NCBI RefSeq assembly: GCF_904846225.1
Contig: NZ_CAJGZJ010000009.1
Span: 1-64,000, forward strand
DNA from: Psychrobacter immobilis
Lineage (GTDB): Bacteria; Pseudomonadota; Gammaproteobacteria; Pseudomonadales; Moraxellaceae
DNA: 64,000 nt
Reading direction: 5' to 3'
The notes under the pieces were generated by a model. That model was given only the letters and a program-made list of their open reading frames with translations. It had not been told where the DNA came from and searched no databases. Both the position numbers and the translations under genes were made by a program. Numbering within the stretch: the stretch's first letter is position 1; each line of letters begins with the position of its first letter. Positions 28,908 through 38,790 of this stretch are shown piece after piece.

Positions 28908-29609
28908 CTACTGACTGGTTAAGGTCACTGTTCTAGCGCTGCCATTATTACTAGGCTGATTAAGTGTCACTTTGCTCGCTAATAGATCGCCTTTGGCATT
29001 AATCTTGTAGCATTCTGATGACGTACCTGCAGGGTCAGAGCTGAGCAATAGATTGCCTGATGTTTCTATGCAGAACCATGCGGTGTTATTAGTATCTCGC
29101 GCAAGAGACCAATCTTGGTTATAAGTAGCTATCTTGTTACGCATACTGCTATCAGTATAGACGGTTTCAGTCATCAACTTACTTGAGTCACCGACTGTAG
29201 CCATCTTAGGAATGACAGTTGTCTGGTTTGATAGTGAGTATTTACCCGTGCTATCTGTAAAGCCATGAAACACGAGTGGGTTCAGGGTAAAGTAATTGAT
29301 AGCGACTGACTGATCAGTGATTCGATCATTCACTTTATTGATAGTGTTTACTTCGGCACCTTGTACAGCTTTATTATTGAATCGCATACTGCCTTTAGGT
29401 GTGACTTGAATTTCTGCTGATACACTTTGATTCCCAACCGTGGCAATTAACTTATCACTGCGTTGCTTGGTGTAGATGTTTAGTATGGCAGCTTCAACAG
29501 GATATTGAGTGACGACTCTATTGGCATTATTATTTTGGTCTGTATTACCTGTCATAGCACAAGCGCTTAAGCCCAGTCCTGCTGCAATACACAATCCTAG
29601 TACTTTCAT
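28908..29609 (-). CDS. Hypothetical lipoprotein
   Basis: 233 residues. The N-terminus MKVLGLCIAAGLGLSACAM has a clear lipobox (LSAC) for a membrane-anchored lipoprotein. The rest is Asn/Thr/Ser-rich and beta-like, with two cysteines near the C-terminus (WFCIET, SECYKI) that could form a disulfide. I do not recognise the family. It is a single gene with its own terminator, between umuCD and the CRISPR trailer. Confidence 0.7.
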   Translation of the reverse strand: MKVLGLCIAAGLGLSACAMTGNTDQNNNANRVVTQYPVEAAILNIYTKQRSDKLIATVGNQSVSAEIQVTPKGSMRFNNKAVQGAEVNTINKVNDRITDQSVAINYFTLNPLVFHGFTDSTGKYSLSNQTTVIPKMATVGDSSKLMTETVYTDSSMRNKIATYNQDWSLARDTNNTAWFCIETSGNLLLSSDPAGTSSECYKINAKGDLLASKVTLNQPSNNGSARTVTLTSQ

Positions 29610-29707
29610 GGTTCAACCCCTTAGTTTGTCTAAATAATGGTTATAGATATCTACTATAATCGAATTTCTAGGCAATGACATCTGTCAACTACTTTAAACC
29701 CCCGCTA

Positions 29708-31047
29708 TTTTTAAGCATCCTATAGGTGATGAAACCCGTAAATGGCAGTCTCTTACTCAGCAGCTATAGCTTTTTAAGTCACCTGAGCGGTGAGATCCAT
29801 TTTTCCGAATTGCGTTTGGAATTATAACTTCTGAAAATCCTATTTAAAGGATTTTCCTTGCACAATTAAAATTGCAGTACAATTTTTTAACGCTGCTCAT
29901 AAGTCACCTGAGCGGTGATGAAGTCTTCTTCATCTAAGCAAGTGTTATCAATATCTTTCTAAGTCACCTGAGCGGTGATGAAGGATTGGCAATAAGAAGT
30001 TAGCTGACCGTTGGTTTTCTAAGTCACCTGAGCGGTGATGAAGACCAGTTTTGGCAGTTCGCCGTTGAGCACCCCTTTCTAAGTCACCTGAGCGGTGATG
30101 AAGTGGTAGGCCGAGCATGTCGCTTGGCAGACCGTTTTCTAAGTCACCTGAGCGGTGATGAAGGCCATCACGATTGGGTCTTGCCCGTTGCCAATTTTCT
30201 AAGTCACCTGAGCGGTGATGAAGTTGGTGGCACCAATGGGCATTAATACCAAGATTTTCTAAGTCACCTGAGCGGTGATGAAGGTAAGCTATCTAAGTTG
30301 CTAAAATTATTCCATTTTCTAAGTCACCTGAGCGGTGATGAAGAAACTGAGGTTGATTTACAGATTGATTATTTTTTTCTAAGTCACCTGAGCGGTGATG
30401 AAGGCGCATGGCTTTGTTGATTACAAGCTAGGTGTTTTCTAAGTCACCTGAGCGGTGATGAAGTGGCTGGCAACCGAGTCGGCAAGACGATTGCTTTTCT
30501 AAGTCACCTGAGCGGTGATGAAGACTACGTCATAAACCGTCATGGATTTATTCAATTTCTAAGTCACCTGAGCGGTGATGAAGCCGAAGCTCAGCAGGTA
30601 CTTGGTTCAGGCGAATTTCTAAGTCACCTGAGCGGTGATGAAGGCCATTATCTTTTCTTGCTCGCGGATTTGATCTTTCTAAGTCACCTGAGCGGTGATG
30701 AAGACTCAATTCCACTTGCATCTTTGTAGTGTGGTTTTCTAAGTCACCTGAGCGGTGATGAAGATTTTAGGAGAAAAGGCGATGAGTGATATTGATTTCT
30801 AAGTCACCTGAGCGGTGATGAAGTCACTGCATACTTGGTCATACACTTGCTGAAATTTCTAAGTCACCTGAGCGGTGATGAAGAGCTTGAGCAAGCAAAA
30901 CATGCCATATAATCATTTCTAAGTCACCTGAGCGGTGATGAAGCATATCAGGGCGTGTGTCGGCTGTCTCCGCAGTTTCTAAGTCACCTGAGCGGTGATG
31001 AAGATCGCAACATCATACTTAAAGCGCGTCAGCTTTTTCTAAGTCAC
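29708..31047 (-). CRISPR. Type I-F-like CRISPR array, orphan, truncated at its leader end
   Basis: Eighteen perfect 28-bp repeats start every 60 bp from 29956 to 30976. A copy at 29896 has a decayed 5' end. Decayed copies start at 29771 and, more weakly, about 29708. A 12-nt stub of a repeat lies at 31036-31047. Nineteen 32-nt spacers lie between 29924 and 31035. On the minus strand the repeat begins CTTCATCACCGCTC and ends GACTTAGAAA, the type I-F form, so transcription runs from high to low coordinates. The decayed low-coordinate end is the trailer and the leader should be above 31047. Instead, cas1 sequence begins there. No other cas gene is in the window. One spacer (30464-30495) encodes a terminase-like Walker A motif. 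Confidence 0.97.
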
Positions 31048-31167
31048 TTTTTGCATTACCCTACAATGAGAAAGGTAGTAAATATTGGCACGTTTCGAGT
31101 GCAAGATGGTTTTTAGATCCGATGAGGCAAAGCTATTATCTGTATAGGGGTTAGTCGATTTAGCCAT
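31039..31167 (-). pseudogene. cas1: Truncated type I-F cas1 fused into a CRISPR repeat
   Basis: The frame has 42 codons from ATG 31167. Residues 17-38 (SDLKTILHSKRANIYYL then SHCRV) match the start of type I-F Cas1; P. aeruginosa Cas1 has ELKTILHSKRANLYYLQHCRV. After MQK the reading runs into the repeat stub and stops at TAG within it. The remaining ~280 residues of Cas1 are absent, as are cas2-3 and csy1-4. The fragment is in the order and orientation expected for a I-F locus (cas1 first, array last), so it marks the left edge of a deletion. Confidence 0.88.
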
Positions 31168-31169
31168 AG

Positions 31170-31220
31170 TAATTCCAGTAAAGTAAGACCTTAAGACATG
31201 ATTTTACTTTACTGGAATTA
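31170..31220. repeat. 17-bp perfect inverted repeat just upstream of truncated cas1
   Basis: The arms 31170-31186 and 31204-31220 are exact reverse complements separated by 17 nt. The near arm starts 2 bp before the cas1 ATG. Likely roles are an operator for cas promoter control or an mRNA leader hairpin hiding the cas1 start. It could also be a terminator remnant, but there is no T-run. Confidence 0.8.
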
Positions 31221-31286
31221 TGTTCGCAAAACAATGGATAGTATTTACTCTGCGACAACAGATGTCGTTAAGGATTTGGAGATAAT

Positions 31287-31315
31287 AAAAAACCAGACAA
31301 CCTAAATTATCTGGT
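31287..31315 (-). terminator. Intrinsic terminator of the integrase operon
   Basis: On the minus strand a 9-bp stem (one G-T pair) with a 6-nt loop is followed by TTTTTT. It sits about 20 bp past the stop of the last small gene. It insulates the cas1 remnant from the integrase operon. Confidence 0.82.
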
Positions 31316-31335
31316 AATAAGGTACATCTGAAAAT

Positions 31336-31656
31336 CTATCTATCTACAATAAGCTGTCCACCAGAAAAGTTGATACATCCCTCACAGAACCAAGAGTTTA
31401 AATGTCTTGCATAGGGTATATCTGCTGGTACATCCAGCTGGTATGGACGACCACAGTACTCACAGTGTATGTCATCTAAATAAACCTGACACCTCGCAAG
31501 CGTAGCAAACAATTCATCAAATTCCATGTTGTGGTCGTAACAAAGTATTTTTAAATGAGCTATATAATCACTAGGTGATACATATGACCAATACTCATGG
31601 CACAAACGTTTTGCTGTATCCTCCAGATCTAAATCAAAAACAAAGTTTACACTCAT
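31336..31656 (-). CDS. Small hypothetical protein with zinc-ribbon-like cysteines
   Basis: 106 residues from the ATG at 31656, which has AAGGAG upstream; an earlier in-frame ATG lacks one. The N-terminus is acidic (FVFDLDLEDTAKRLCHEYW). The C-terminal part has two Cys pairs, CEYCGRP and CEGCINF, about 26 residues apart, suggesting a zinc-binding ribbon. The family is not recognised. It is the last gene of the integrase operon. Confidence 0.55.
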   Translation of the reverse strand: MSVNFVFDLDLEDTAKRLCHEYWSYVSPSDYIAHLKILCYDHNMEFDELFATLARCQVYLDDIHCEYCGRPYQLDVPADIPYARHLNSWFCEGCINFSGGQLIVDR

Positions 31657-31666
31657 AATATTCTCC

Positions 31667-31957
31667 TTAGTAATCATAGCCAGTTTGTGGCAGTAGTCCA
31701 TAAAGCTCGCTCTCTAGTTGATGGCATATCTCATCAACAAGATAGCCACTATTGGCATCTAAGCGCTTCTGAACCCATACCCGCATTGCCATATGATTAT
31801 CGAAGCAACTATCAACATTTAAGAACCTAGCCAAACCATTACCTGCTTGGATAGGAAACTCACAAATTATACTATTGGCAATGACATTGGCATCTTCACT
31901 AACGTAACCACTAGGTTTAAACGTCGCATGTAGGTTATCGTAATCAATCATTTTCAT
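31667..31957 (-). CDS. Small hypothetical protein following the integrase
   Basis: 96 residues, no recognised domain. Its start overlaps the integrase stop by 4 bp (ATGA), with GGAGACG upstream, so it is translated with the integrase. The next small gene starts 10 bp after its stop. Genes in this position of integrative elements are often directionality or cargo factors; that is inference. Confidence 0.55.
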   Translation of the reverse strand: MKMIDYDNLHATFKPSGYVSEDANVIANSIICEFPIQAGNGLARFLNVDSCFDNHMAMRVWVQKRLDANSGYLVDEICHQLESELYGLLPQTGYDY

Positions 31958-33156
31958 TGTGACGTCTCCTTGTCAGTAGATATCTGAGAAATCTGACTGC
32001 GGTTGACCAATGCTTCAAATGCACTACCATCCTGCCTAGTCATATTCGGTACGTAGCGACTATAAGTATTAAACAGCATCTTAGTCGTAGAGTGTCCCAT
32101 TTGGCTGGCTATCCACTCAGGACTTTCGCCAGCAGCTAACCATAACGTCGCTGCGGTATGACGGCTCTGATAGGCATTACGCTTTTTGAGACCCAAAATC
32201 TTAAGAGTAGGGTGCCAAACACGCTTATTTACGTTGTTATAATCAAGTGGTTCACCTGTATGCGCGCAAAACACATAGTCAGATCGCTTATAAGTAATGG
32301 TCTGTTGTTCCTTCAGAGCATCATAGACCCAAGGTGACATTTGAATCGCACGATAAGACTCCTGAGTCTTAGGAGGAACAATTTTGCCTTTAACATAAGC
32401 TTGTTTGATCACAATCTCACGTCGATTAAAGTCAATGTTCTCCCACGTCAGCCCATCAATCTCACTCGTACGCATACCAGTAAAAAAACGTACCAAATAA
32501 TAATTGCGATAGTCCGCTCTCACACCATTAATAAACGTCCAAACCTCATTCAGTGTGAATGGTTGAATATCCGTTTTAGGCTGTTTGAGCGCATTGATAT
32601 CGTAATAAGGGTTATCAAACTTGTAGCGTTTAGCGCCTTCTTTTAGTATCATACCCAAAGGTACCATTATCGAATTGATGCGTGCCGCTGACAGATGTTT
32701 GTTAGCTTTTCCGTACGTTACTTTGGCGAGCGATGAACGGAAGGCTAATACATCTGTCTTTTTTATGAGATGAATGGGTCTAGTCCCAAAACTAGGTAGT
32801 AAATACATATCGATAATCTCCTTTATTTTGCGTATATAAGTCTCACGCCATTCAATTTCTTTTTCAGAAAACCAGAGCAGGGCAAATTGTTTAAATGAAG
32901 GGGTGTCACTTTGAATGCATTCCTTACGATCACTTAACGCCATCATCTCGTCGCATTTATCACTTTTTGGAAAATATTTAGCATAACTAAAAATACCCAA
33001 TGTAATTTCCGCTTCCATTTTCTCAATTATCTTCTCAAGCTTCCTACGATTGGCTGGCGTGTCCGTCAGGTTTGTCGTCTCCCGACAGCGTTTGTTCATA
33101 TAGCGAAAGTCGACAAATAGCATATTGCTACTTTTGCGTGTTCTAATACTAGCCAT
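31954..33156 (-). CDS. Phage-type tyrosine integrase
   Basis: 400 residues. An N-terminal arm-binding region (ASIRTRKSSNMLFVDFRYMNKRCRE, DUF3596-like) precedes a SAM-like core-binding domain. The catalytic domain has R in FFTGMRTSEIDGLTW, H-x-x-R in YQSRHTAATL, H in MGHSTTKM and a Tyr in FNTYSRYVPN. The full R-K-H-R-H-Y set is plausible. It lies between the HTH gene and two small genes, all minus, in a compact integrative module about 0.8 kb from tRNA-Val. Confidence 0.92.
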   Translation of the reverse strand: MASIRTRKSSNMLFVDFRYMNKRCRETTNLTDTPANRRKLEKIIEKMEAEITLGIFSYAKYFPKSDKCDEMMALSDRKECIQSDTPSFKQFALLWFSEKEIEWRETYIRKIKEIIDMYLLPSFGTRPIHLIKKTDVLAFRSSLAKVTYGKANKHLSAARINSIMVPLGMILKEGAKRYKFDNPYYDINALKQPKTDIQPFTLNEVWTFINGVRADYRNYYLVRFFTGMRTSEIDGLTWENIDFNRREIVIKQAYVKGKIVPPKTQESYRAIQMSPWVYDALKEQQTITYKRSDYVFCAHTGEPLDYNNVNKRVWHPTLKILGLKKRNAYQSRHTAATLWLAAGESPEWIASQMGHSTTKMLFNTYSRYVPNMTRQDGSAFEALVNRSQISQISTDKETSQ

Positions 33157-33167
33157 AATGCTTCTCC

Positions 33168-33383
33168 TTATTGCAATGCCATAGCGTTAATGCTGCCAGC
33201 GATGCCAGTACGCATATCTTTTTCGATCTCTTCCCAAACGTATAGAATCTTACGGCCGCCGAAAGGACGAATGTAATGAATACCTTCGATAAGTACCGTA
33301 TCTTTAAGCTCATTGCGAATAGTACGAGGGTTATACTTGATAAGCTCAGAAAGCTCTTGGGTTGTCAGGTAGGTGTGTGACAT
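33168..33383 (-). CDS. AlpA/excisionase-like HTH protein
   Basis: 71 residues from the ATG at 33383 preceded by AAGGAA. The sequence YLTTQELSELIKYNPRTIRNEL is a helix-turn-helix, followed by a wing-like HYIRPFGGRKILY. This is the size and layout of excisionase or AlpA-type regulators encoded next to integrases. It ends 11 bp before the integrase start, so they are co-transcribed. Confidence 0.75.
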   Translation of the reverse strand: MSHTYLTTQELSELIKYNPRTIRNELKDTVLIEGIHYIRPFGGRKILYVWEEIEKDMRTGIAGSINAMALQ

Positions 33384-33425
33384 AATAAATTCCTTGTAAG
33401 CCAATTAAACAACTAGATTGTTTTA

Positions 33426-33467
33426 TCGATATAACAAATAATTCAATAAAAGTAATTTGTTATTCGA
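33426..33467. promoter_or_regulatory. Operator-like inverted repeat in the divergent promoter region
   Basis: ATAACAAAT (33431-33439) and ATTTGTTAT (33455-33463) are reverse complements, each flanked outside by TCGAT/TCGA. They lie between the divergent XRE gene and the HTH-integrase operon. This is the natural place for the repressor to control both. Confidence 0.6.
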
Positions 33468-33533
33468 TAGGAGTACTTTACTAGCTAAGGTTAGTCGATG
33501 CAAGTACTTTTTTAGTCTATTAAGGAATTATTG

Positions 33534-33758
33534 ATGATTTTATGTAACTTACCAGTGCTACTGGCTGAACGACGTATGAAAGTAGCTGATTTGATAAGAA
33601 CGACGGGAATTAGTAAGTCGACAATGCACAAGATCTATAATGAACAGACTTCAAGAATAGATTTTGAAACTATGGATAAGATTTGTGAGGCATTAGATAT
33701 TGGAGTAGGTGATTTATTTACTTATGTGCCAAACGAGCCGATAGATAAAAAGAAATAA
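33534..33758 (+). CDS. XRE/Cro-CI family repressor
   Basis: 74 residues. Helix-turn-helix: LLAERRMKVADLIRTTGISKSTMHKIYN, followed by the family's dimer-side helix (DFETMDKICEALDIGVGDLF). The start is the ATG at 33534 after AAGGAATTATTG; a TTG one codon earlier is less likely. It is divergent from the integrase operon and probably the module's repressor. Confidence 0.85.
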   Translation: MILCNLPVLLAERRMKVADLIRTTGISKSTMHKIYNEQTSRIDFETMDKICEALDIGVGDLFTYVPNEPIDKKK

Positions 33759-33960
33759 ATCAGATTTTAAGTGGTTTTAGAGAAACTAGAAGTAGAGGTC
33801 AAATAGGCTATTTTGATGAATAGTGCAAATTAAGAGAAGGCACATTTTGGGCACAACTTGGGCACACAGAGTTTTTGATACAATTTAATTAGGGTCGGAA
33901 AAGTGAGTATTCTAATTGGTGTCAACGTTCTTTTCCCCCTACAGCCCATATTTTACGGAC

Positions 33961-33992
33961 AAAAAAAAGCCCCAGTCGTTAAACTGGGGCTT
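33961..33992 (-). terminator. Intrinsic terminator after tRNA-Val
   Basis: On the minus strand a 10-bp stem (arms AAGCCCCAGT and ACTGGGGCTT, 6-nt loop) is followed by eight T. It directly follows the tRNA 3' end. The 33759-33960 stretch beyond it contains a GGGCACAA-type repeat (GGGCACAACTTGGGCACA) but no gene. Confidence 0.88.
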
Positions 33993-34000
33993 TCTAAATT

Positions 34001-34077
<77 letters not shown>

Positions 34078-34390
34078 ATTTAGGTTGAGCATTTTAGCAA
34101 GTTTCACAGACTTTGCAAGCTTTTTCTATAATAATACTGACTTATTATTTTTATATTGAGTACAAAGCTGAGTATTGAGTGGCGTGACAGCTTTTTTATG
34201 TAGATGAGTTAAATATTGATAAGTGTTATTTTAGTTATTCTTATTTATAAAATAACAAAGGTTAGTGGCGAGGTAACATGGAAATGTTATTATAAGCCTT
34301 CAAAGTGAGTCATCAGCACTATATTGATGACTAAACATCAGTTGTTTTTTATAACAATGAAATGAAACGTAGAATAAACTGGAGCATGAT
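34078..34390. other. Gap between tRNA-Val and yqjG
   Basis: A/T-rich and without a recognisable gene or hairpin. It contains the tRNA promoter on the minus strand and the promoter of the glutathionyl-hydroquinone reductase on the plus strand. Neither can be fixed confidently. Confidence 0.4.
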
Positions 34391-35368
34391 ATGGGCTTAT
34401 TGGTTGATGGTCAATGGCAAGATAAATGGTATGACACTGACGCTAGCGGTGGGCGCTTCGAACGGGAAGATGCGGGTTTTAGAAACTGGGTCACGGTAGA
34501 CGGCAGCGCAGGTCCAACAGGCAAGGGCGGCTTTAAAGCAGAAGCCAATCGTTACCATTTATATGTGTCTTTGGCCTGTCCTTGGGCGCACCGTACCATG
34601 ATTTATCGCAAGCTAAAAGGCTTAGAGGATATGATTTCTATATCTGTCGTCCACCCATTTATGGATGATAAAGGCTGGACGTTTGCAGAGGGCGAAGGTG
34701 TTATCGCTGATCCACTTATTAATGCCAGCTATCTTTACGAAGTCTACACTGCTGCCAAGTCTGACTATACAGGACGCGTGACAGTGCCTCTGTTATGGGA
34801 CAAAAAAACCAACAGCATTGTAAGTAATGAATCGTCTGAAATCATTCGCATGTTTAATTCAGCCTTCGATGAGATTGGAGCCGTAGCAGGTGACTTTGCA
34901 CCGTCAGAATTATTGGCAGAAATCGATGAGATCAATGCATTTGTCTATTCAGCCATAAACAATGGCGTCTATAAAGCAGGTTTTGCGACCACACAAGACG
35001 CCTATGAGGAGCCAGTGACAGAATTATTTGCTGCGTTAGATACCTTAGAGGCACGTTTGGCAAATAATCGCTACTTGGTAGGTAGCACAATAACCGAAGC
35101 GGACTGGCGCTTGTTCACAACCTTGATACGTTTTGATGCCGTTTATGTTGGTCACTTTAAATGTAATCTACACCGTATTGTCGACTATCCGAATTTATGG
35201 GGGTATCTGCGTGATTTATATCAAGTGCCAGGTATCGAAGAGACTATTAATATGACACATATTAAGCAGCACTATTACACCAGTCACGCTAATATTAACC
35301 CAACTCGTATTATACCTGTGGGACCTCTTTTAGACTTTAATGAACCGCATGACCGTGCACGTCTATAG
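34391..35368 (+). CDS. yqjG: Glutathionyl-hydroquinone reductase (YqjG/EcpA-type GST)
   Basis: Xi-class glutathione transferase that reduces glutathionyl-hydroquinones in the cytosol. It has the catalytic Cys63 in ACPWAHRTMIYRKLKGLE, the SVVHPFMDDKGW block, the cis-Pro region (VTVPLLWDKKTNSIVSNESSEI) and the C-terminal helical domain (DWRLFTTLIRFDAVYVGHFKCN). Length 325 fits the family. It is a single-gene unit preceded by GGAGCATGAT. Confidence 0.93.
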   Translation: MGLLVDGQWQDKWYDTDASGGRFEREDAGFRNWVTVDGSAGPTGKGGFKAEANRYHLYVSLACPWAHRTMIYRKLKGLEDMISISVVHPFMDDKGWTFAEGEGVIADPLINASYLYEVYTAAKSDYTGRVTVPLLWDKKTNSIVSNESSEIIRMFNSAFDEIGAVAGDFAPSELLAEIDEINAFVYSAINNGVYKAGFATTQDAYEEPVTELFAALDTLEARLANNRYLVGSTITEADWRLFTTLIRFDAVYVGHFKCNLHRIVDYPNLWGYLRDLYQVPGIEETINMTHIKQHYYTSHANINPTRIIPVGPLLDFNEPHDRARL

Positions 35369-35481
35369 CGTTAAATTCGAAGATGGTTATATGTGTCGAA
35401 TTGGTGTTATAAGGCAATGTATTTCTTCTTAATCGGCAAATATTCGTCAATACTATTAATTAATTAATTGACTGAATAGCC

Positions 35482-35521
35482 CAAAAAATTGCGCCAGCTG
35501 ATATCAGTCAGCTGGCGCAAT
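35482..35521 (-). terminator. Intrinsic terminator of hemB
   Basis: 14-base arms 35488-35501 and 35508-35521 are perfectly complementary around a 6-nt loop, followed by TTTTTT on the minus strand. It lies 34 bp past hemB and may also stop transcripts from the plus strand. Confidence 0.88.
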
Positions 35522-35554
35522 ATATTCATAAAATACAAAAGCAAATTTGAAAAT

Positions 35555-36972
<1,418 letters not shown>

Positions 36973-38790
36973 TTAAGGCTCAATAATCTGTGTGACAGGC
37001 ACTTGCTCAACACTATTCTCGTTAGAAGTCGTTTTTTCGGTGACGACTCCTACGGCTGCATCTGTTCTACCGTCATCATTGATGTCAACGGTAGCGCTAG
37101 GCTTAAAGGTCGTTACCTTTTTTGGTTGCGACTGCTTAATGTCGGCCACTTCTTGTGCAGAAGCAACACGCGCTGAGCCAGCGGCGTTAATAGCATTGGC
37201 CGCTTTTGCTTTATTGGTATTGGCAGGTAGCGTGAGAATTTGTGCTAAGTTGGTGTGCTGCGGCACAGGGATAACGGTTGGTGTATCCAGATTGGCACCA
37301 CCACCTAGCACTTGATATAGCTGAATTTGGCTGACAAGTTTTTGTAACTCTAAGTCCAAAATCCCTTGTTGCGTTGAGAATAGCGAACGCTGCGCATCAA
37401 GCACATCCAAGTAATTATCAATACCTGCTTTAAAGCGTGCATCAGAGATCTGATATGTTTGCTCAAAATTGTCTTGCAAACGATACTGAGATTCGAGCTG
37501 CTCGCCAAGTGTCGCACGTGTTGCTAGTACGTCAGATACTTCACGGAAAGCGGTCTGAATAGAACCCTCGTAGCCTGCAAGTGTTTGTTCACGCTCAATT
37601 TTAGCCACATCATAATTAGCGTCTAAGCGACCTGCATCAAAGATAGGCACACTGACAGTTGGTCCGAATGACCAGCCAAACGCGCTGTTTTTGAATAAAT
37701 CGTCTAGGCTGCCACTACTGACACCAACACTACTTGCTAAACTAATAGATGGGAAGTAAGAAGCACGTGCCACTGCTATATTTGCGCCAGCAGCTTTTAA
37801 ATTATATTCCGCTTGCAGTACATCTGGACGGTAGCGTAGCAATTCACTCGGCAGACCAGCATTAAAGATTTTCTGGTTAGTAATATTGCTGACGGCTGGT
37901 GTTGGAATCAAGTTGGTTGGAATGGGTCCGCCAACCAAAAATTGCAGCGCGTTACGTGAGGTTAAAATGCTGCTCTGCGCACGTAATACGGCGAGTTTAG
38001 CAGTTTCAAGTGACGCACTCGCTTGCAGTGAAGGCAGCTTAGGATCGATACCTGCCTCAAAGCGTTTTCCCGCAATAAATAGTGATTGCTCACGACTTTC
38101 AACGGTTGCTTCCGCCAGTTTTAGTTGAGCCAAACTATAGCTTAGGTTGGCATAACTCTGCGCGATATTACTTATTAGACTGATTTGAGTGGCATCTTTA
38201 GCGGCAGTTGTAGCCAAGAAATTCTGCAAGGCTTGATCTTTTAAGCTTGCAATCCTACCCCAAAAATCCAGCTCATAATTGGCCAAACCCAGTTGCACGT
38301 TATAAGAATCACTAATATTTGACCCTATTTGACTTTGCTGACGTCTGCGAGAGTAGCCAGCCGTCCCATCTATGCTAGGTAAGTCGTTAATATCAGTAAT
38401 TTGATATTGCGCACGTGCTTTTTCAATTGCTAAACGAGCACTTTCAAAGTCTTTATTGTTTTCCAGACCCAAAGCAATAAGGCCTTTTAAACGATCGTCG
38501 CTATAAAAACTCTGCCAGCGTTGACTGGCGACACTTGGTTGCTCAGCCGTACTAACCGTTTCCTTGTCGAACGCCCCATAGGTTTGTCCGATAGGGATAT
38601 TAGGCTCAGCAAGGACAGGGCGCATATCAGCTTTAGGGATGGTATTACAAGCAGCCATACTCATCGCCAAAGCGGTTAAACCTATTAGACGACCGCCATT
38701 TCTGCGCATCCGTGATAGCGCTGGTTGCGAAGTGGTAGCCATATTTGCTACCACTACTGAGTTGATGGTAAATATTTTTTGAGCACTCAT
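36973..38790 (-). CDS. adeK: Outer-membrane efflux channel (AdeK/OprM-like)
   Basis: TolC-family outer-membrane lipoprotein of a tripartite RND pump. It has a lipobox (LAMSMAAC), two outer-membrane-factor repeats ([51 protein letters not shown]) and the periplasmic coiled coils. At 605 residues it is longer than OprM-type proteins (~480). About 100 extra C-terminal residues after LGGGANLD are Ala/Thr/Val-rich and probably disordered. The start overlaps the pump gene stop (ATGA). Confidence 0.92.
   Translation of the reverse strand: MSAQKIFTINSVVVANMATTSQPALSRMRRNGGRLIGLTALAMSMAACNTIPKADMRPVLAEPNIPIGQTYGAFDKETVSTAEQPSVASQRWQSFYSDDRLKGLIALGLENNKDFESARLAIEKARAQYQITDINDLPSIDGTAGYSRRRQQSQIGSNISDSYNVQLGLANYELDFWGRIASLKDQALQNFLATTAAKDATQISLISNIAQSYANLSYSLAQLKLAEATVESREQSLFIAGKRFEAGIDPKLPSLQASASLETAKLAVLRAQSSILTSRNALQFLVGGPIPTNLIPTPAVSNITNQKIFNAGLPSELLRYRPDVLQAEYNLKAAGANIAVARASYFPSISLASSVGVSSGSLDDLFKNSAFGWSFGPTVSVPIFDAGRLDANYDVAKIEREQTLAGYEGSIQTAFREVSDVLATRATLGEQLESQYRLQDNFEQTYQISDARFKAGIDNYLDVLDAQRSLFSTQQGILDLELQKLVSQIQLYQVLGGGANLDTPTVIPVPQHTNLAQILTLPANTNKAKAANAINAAGSARVASAQEVADIKQSQPKKVTTFKPSATVDINDDGRTDAAVGVVTEKTTSNENSVEQVPVTQIIEP

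Noticed and set aside
30463-30729. 88-codon open frame across CRISPR repeats (FLSHLSGDE repeated)
   Set aside because: It is a by-product of the 60-bp periodicity; the repeat units translate to the same peptide and there is no ribosome-binding site or family.
33840-33960. tmRNA or other structured RNA downstream of tRNA-Val
   Set aside because: No tRNA-like ends, tag-peptide frame or strong conserved fold was found; only the tRNA terminator is clear.
29600-34000. A complete prophage between the CRISPR array and tRNA-Val
   Set aside because: Only an integrase, regulators and two small genes are present; there are no capsid, tail, lysis or terminase genes.
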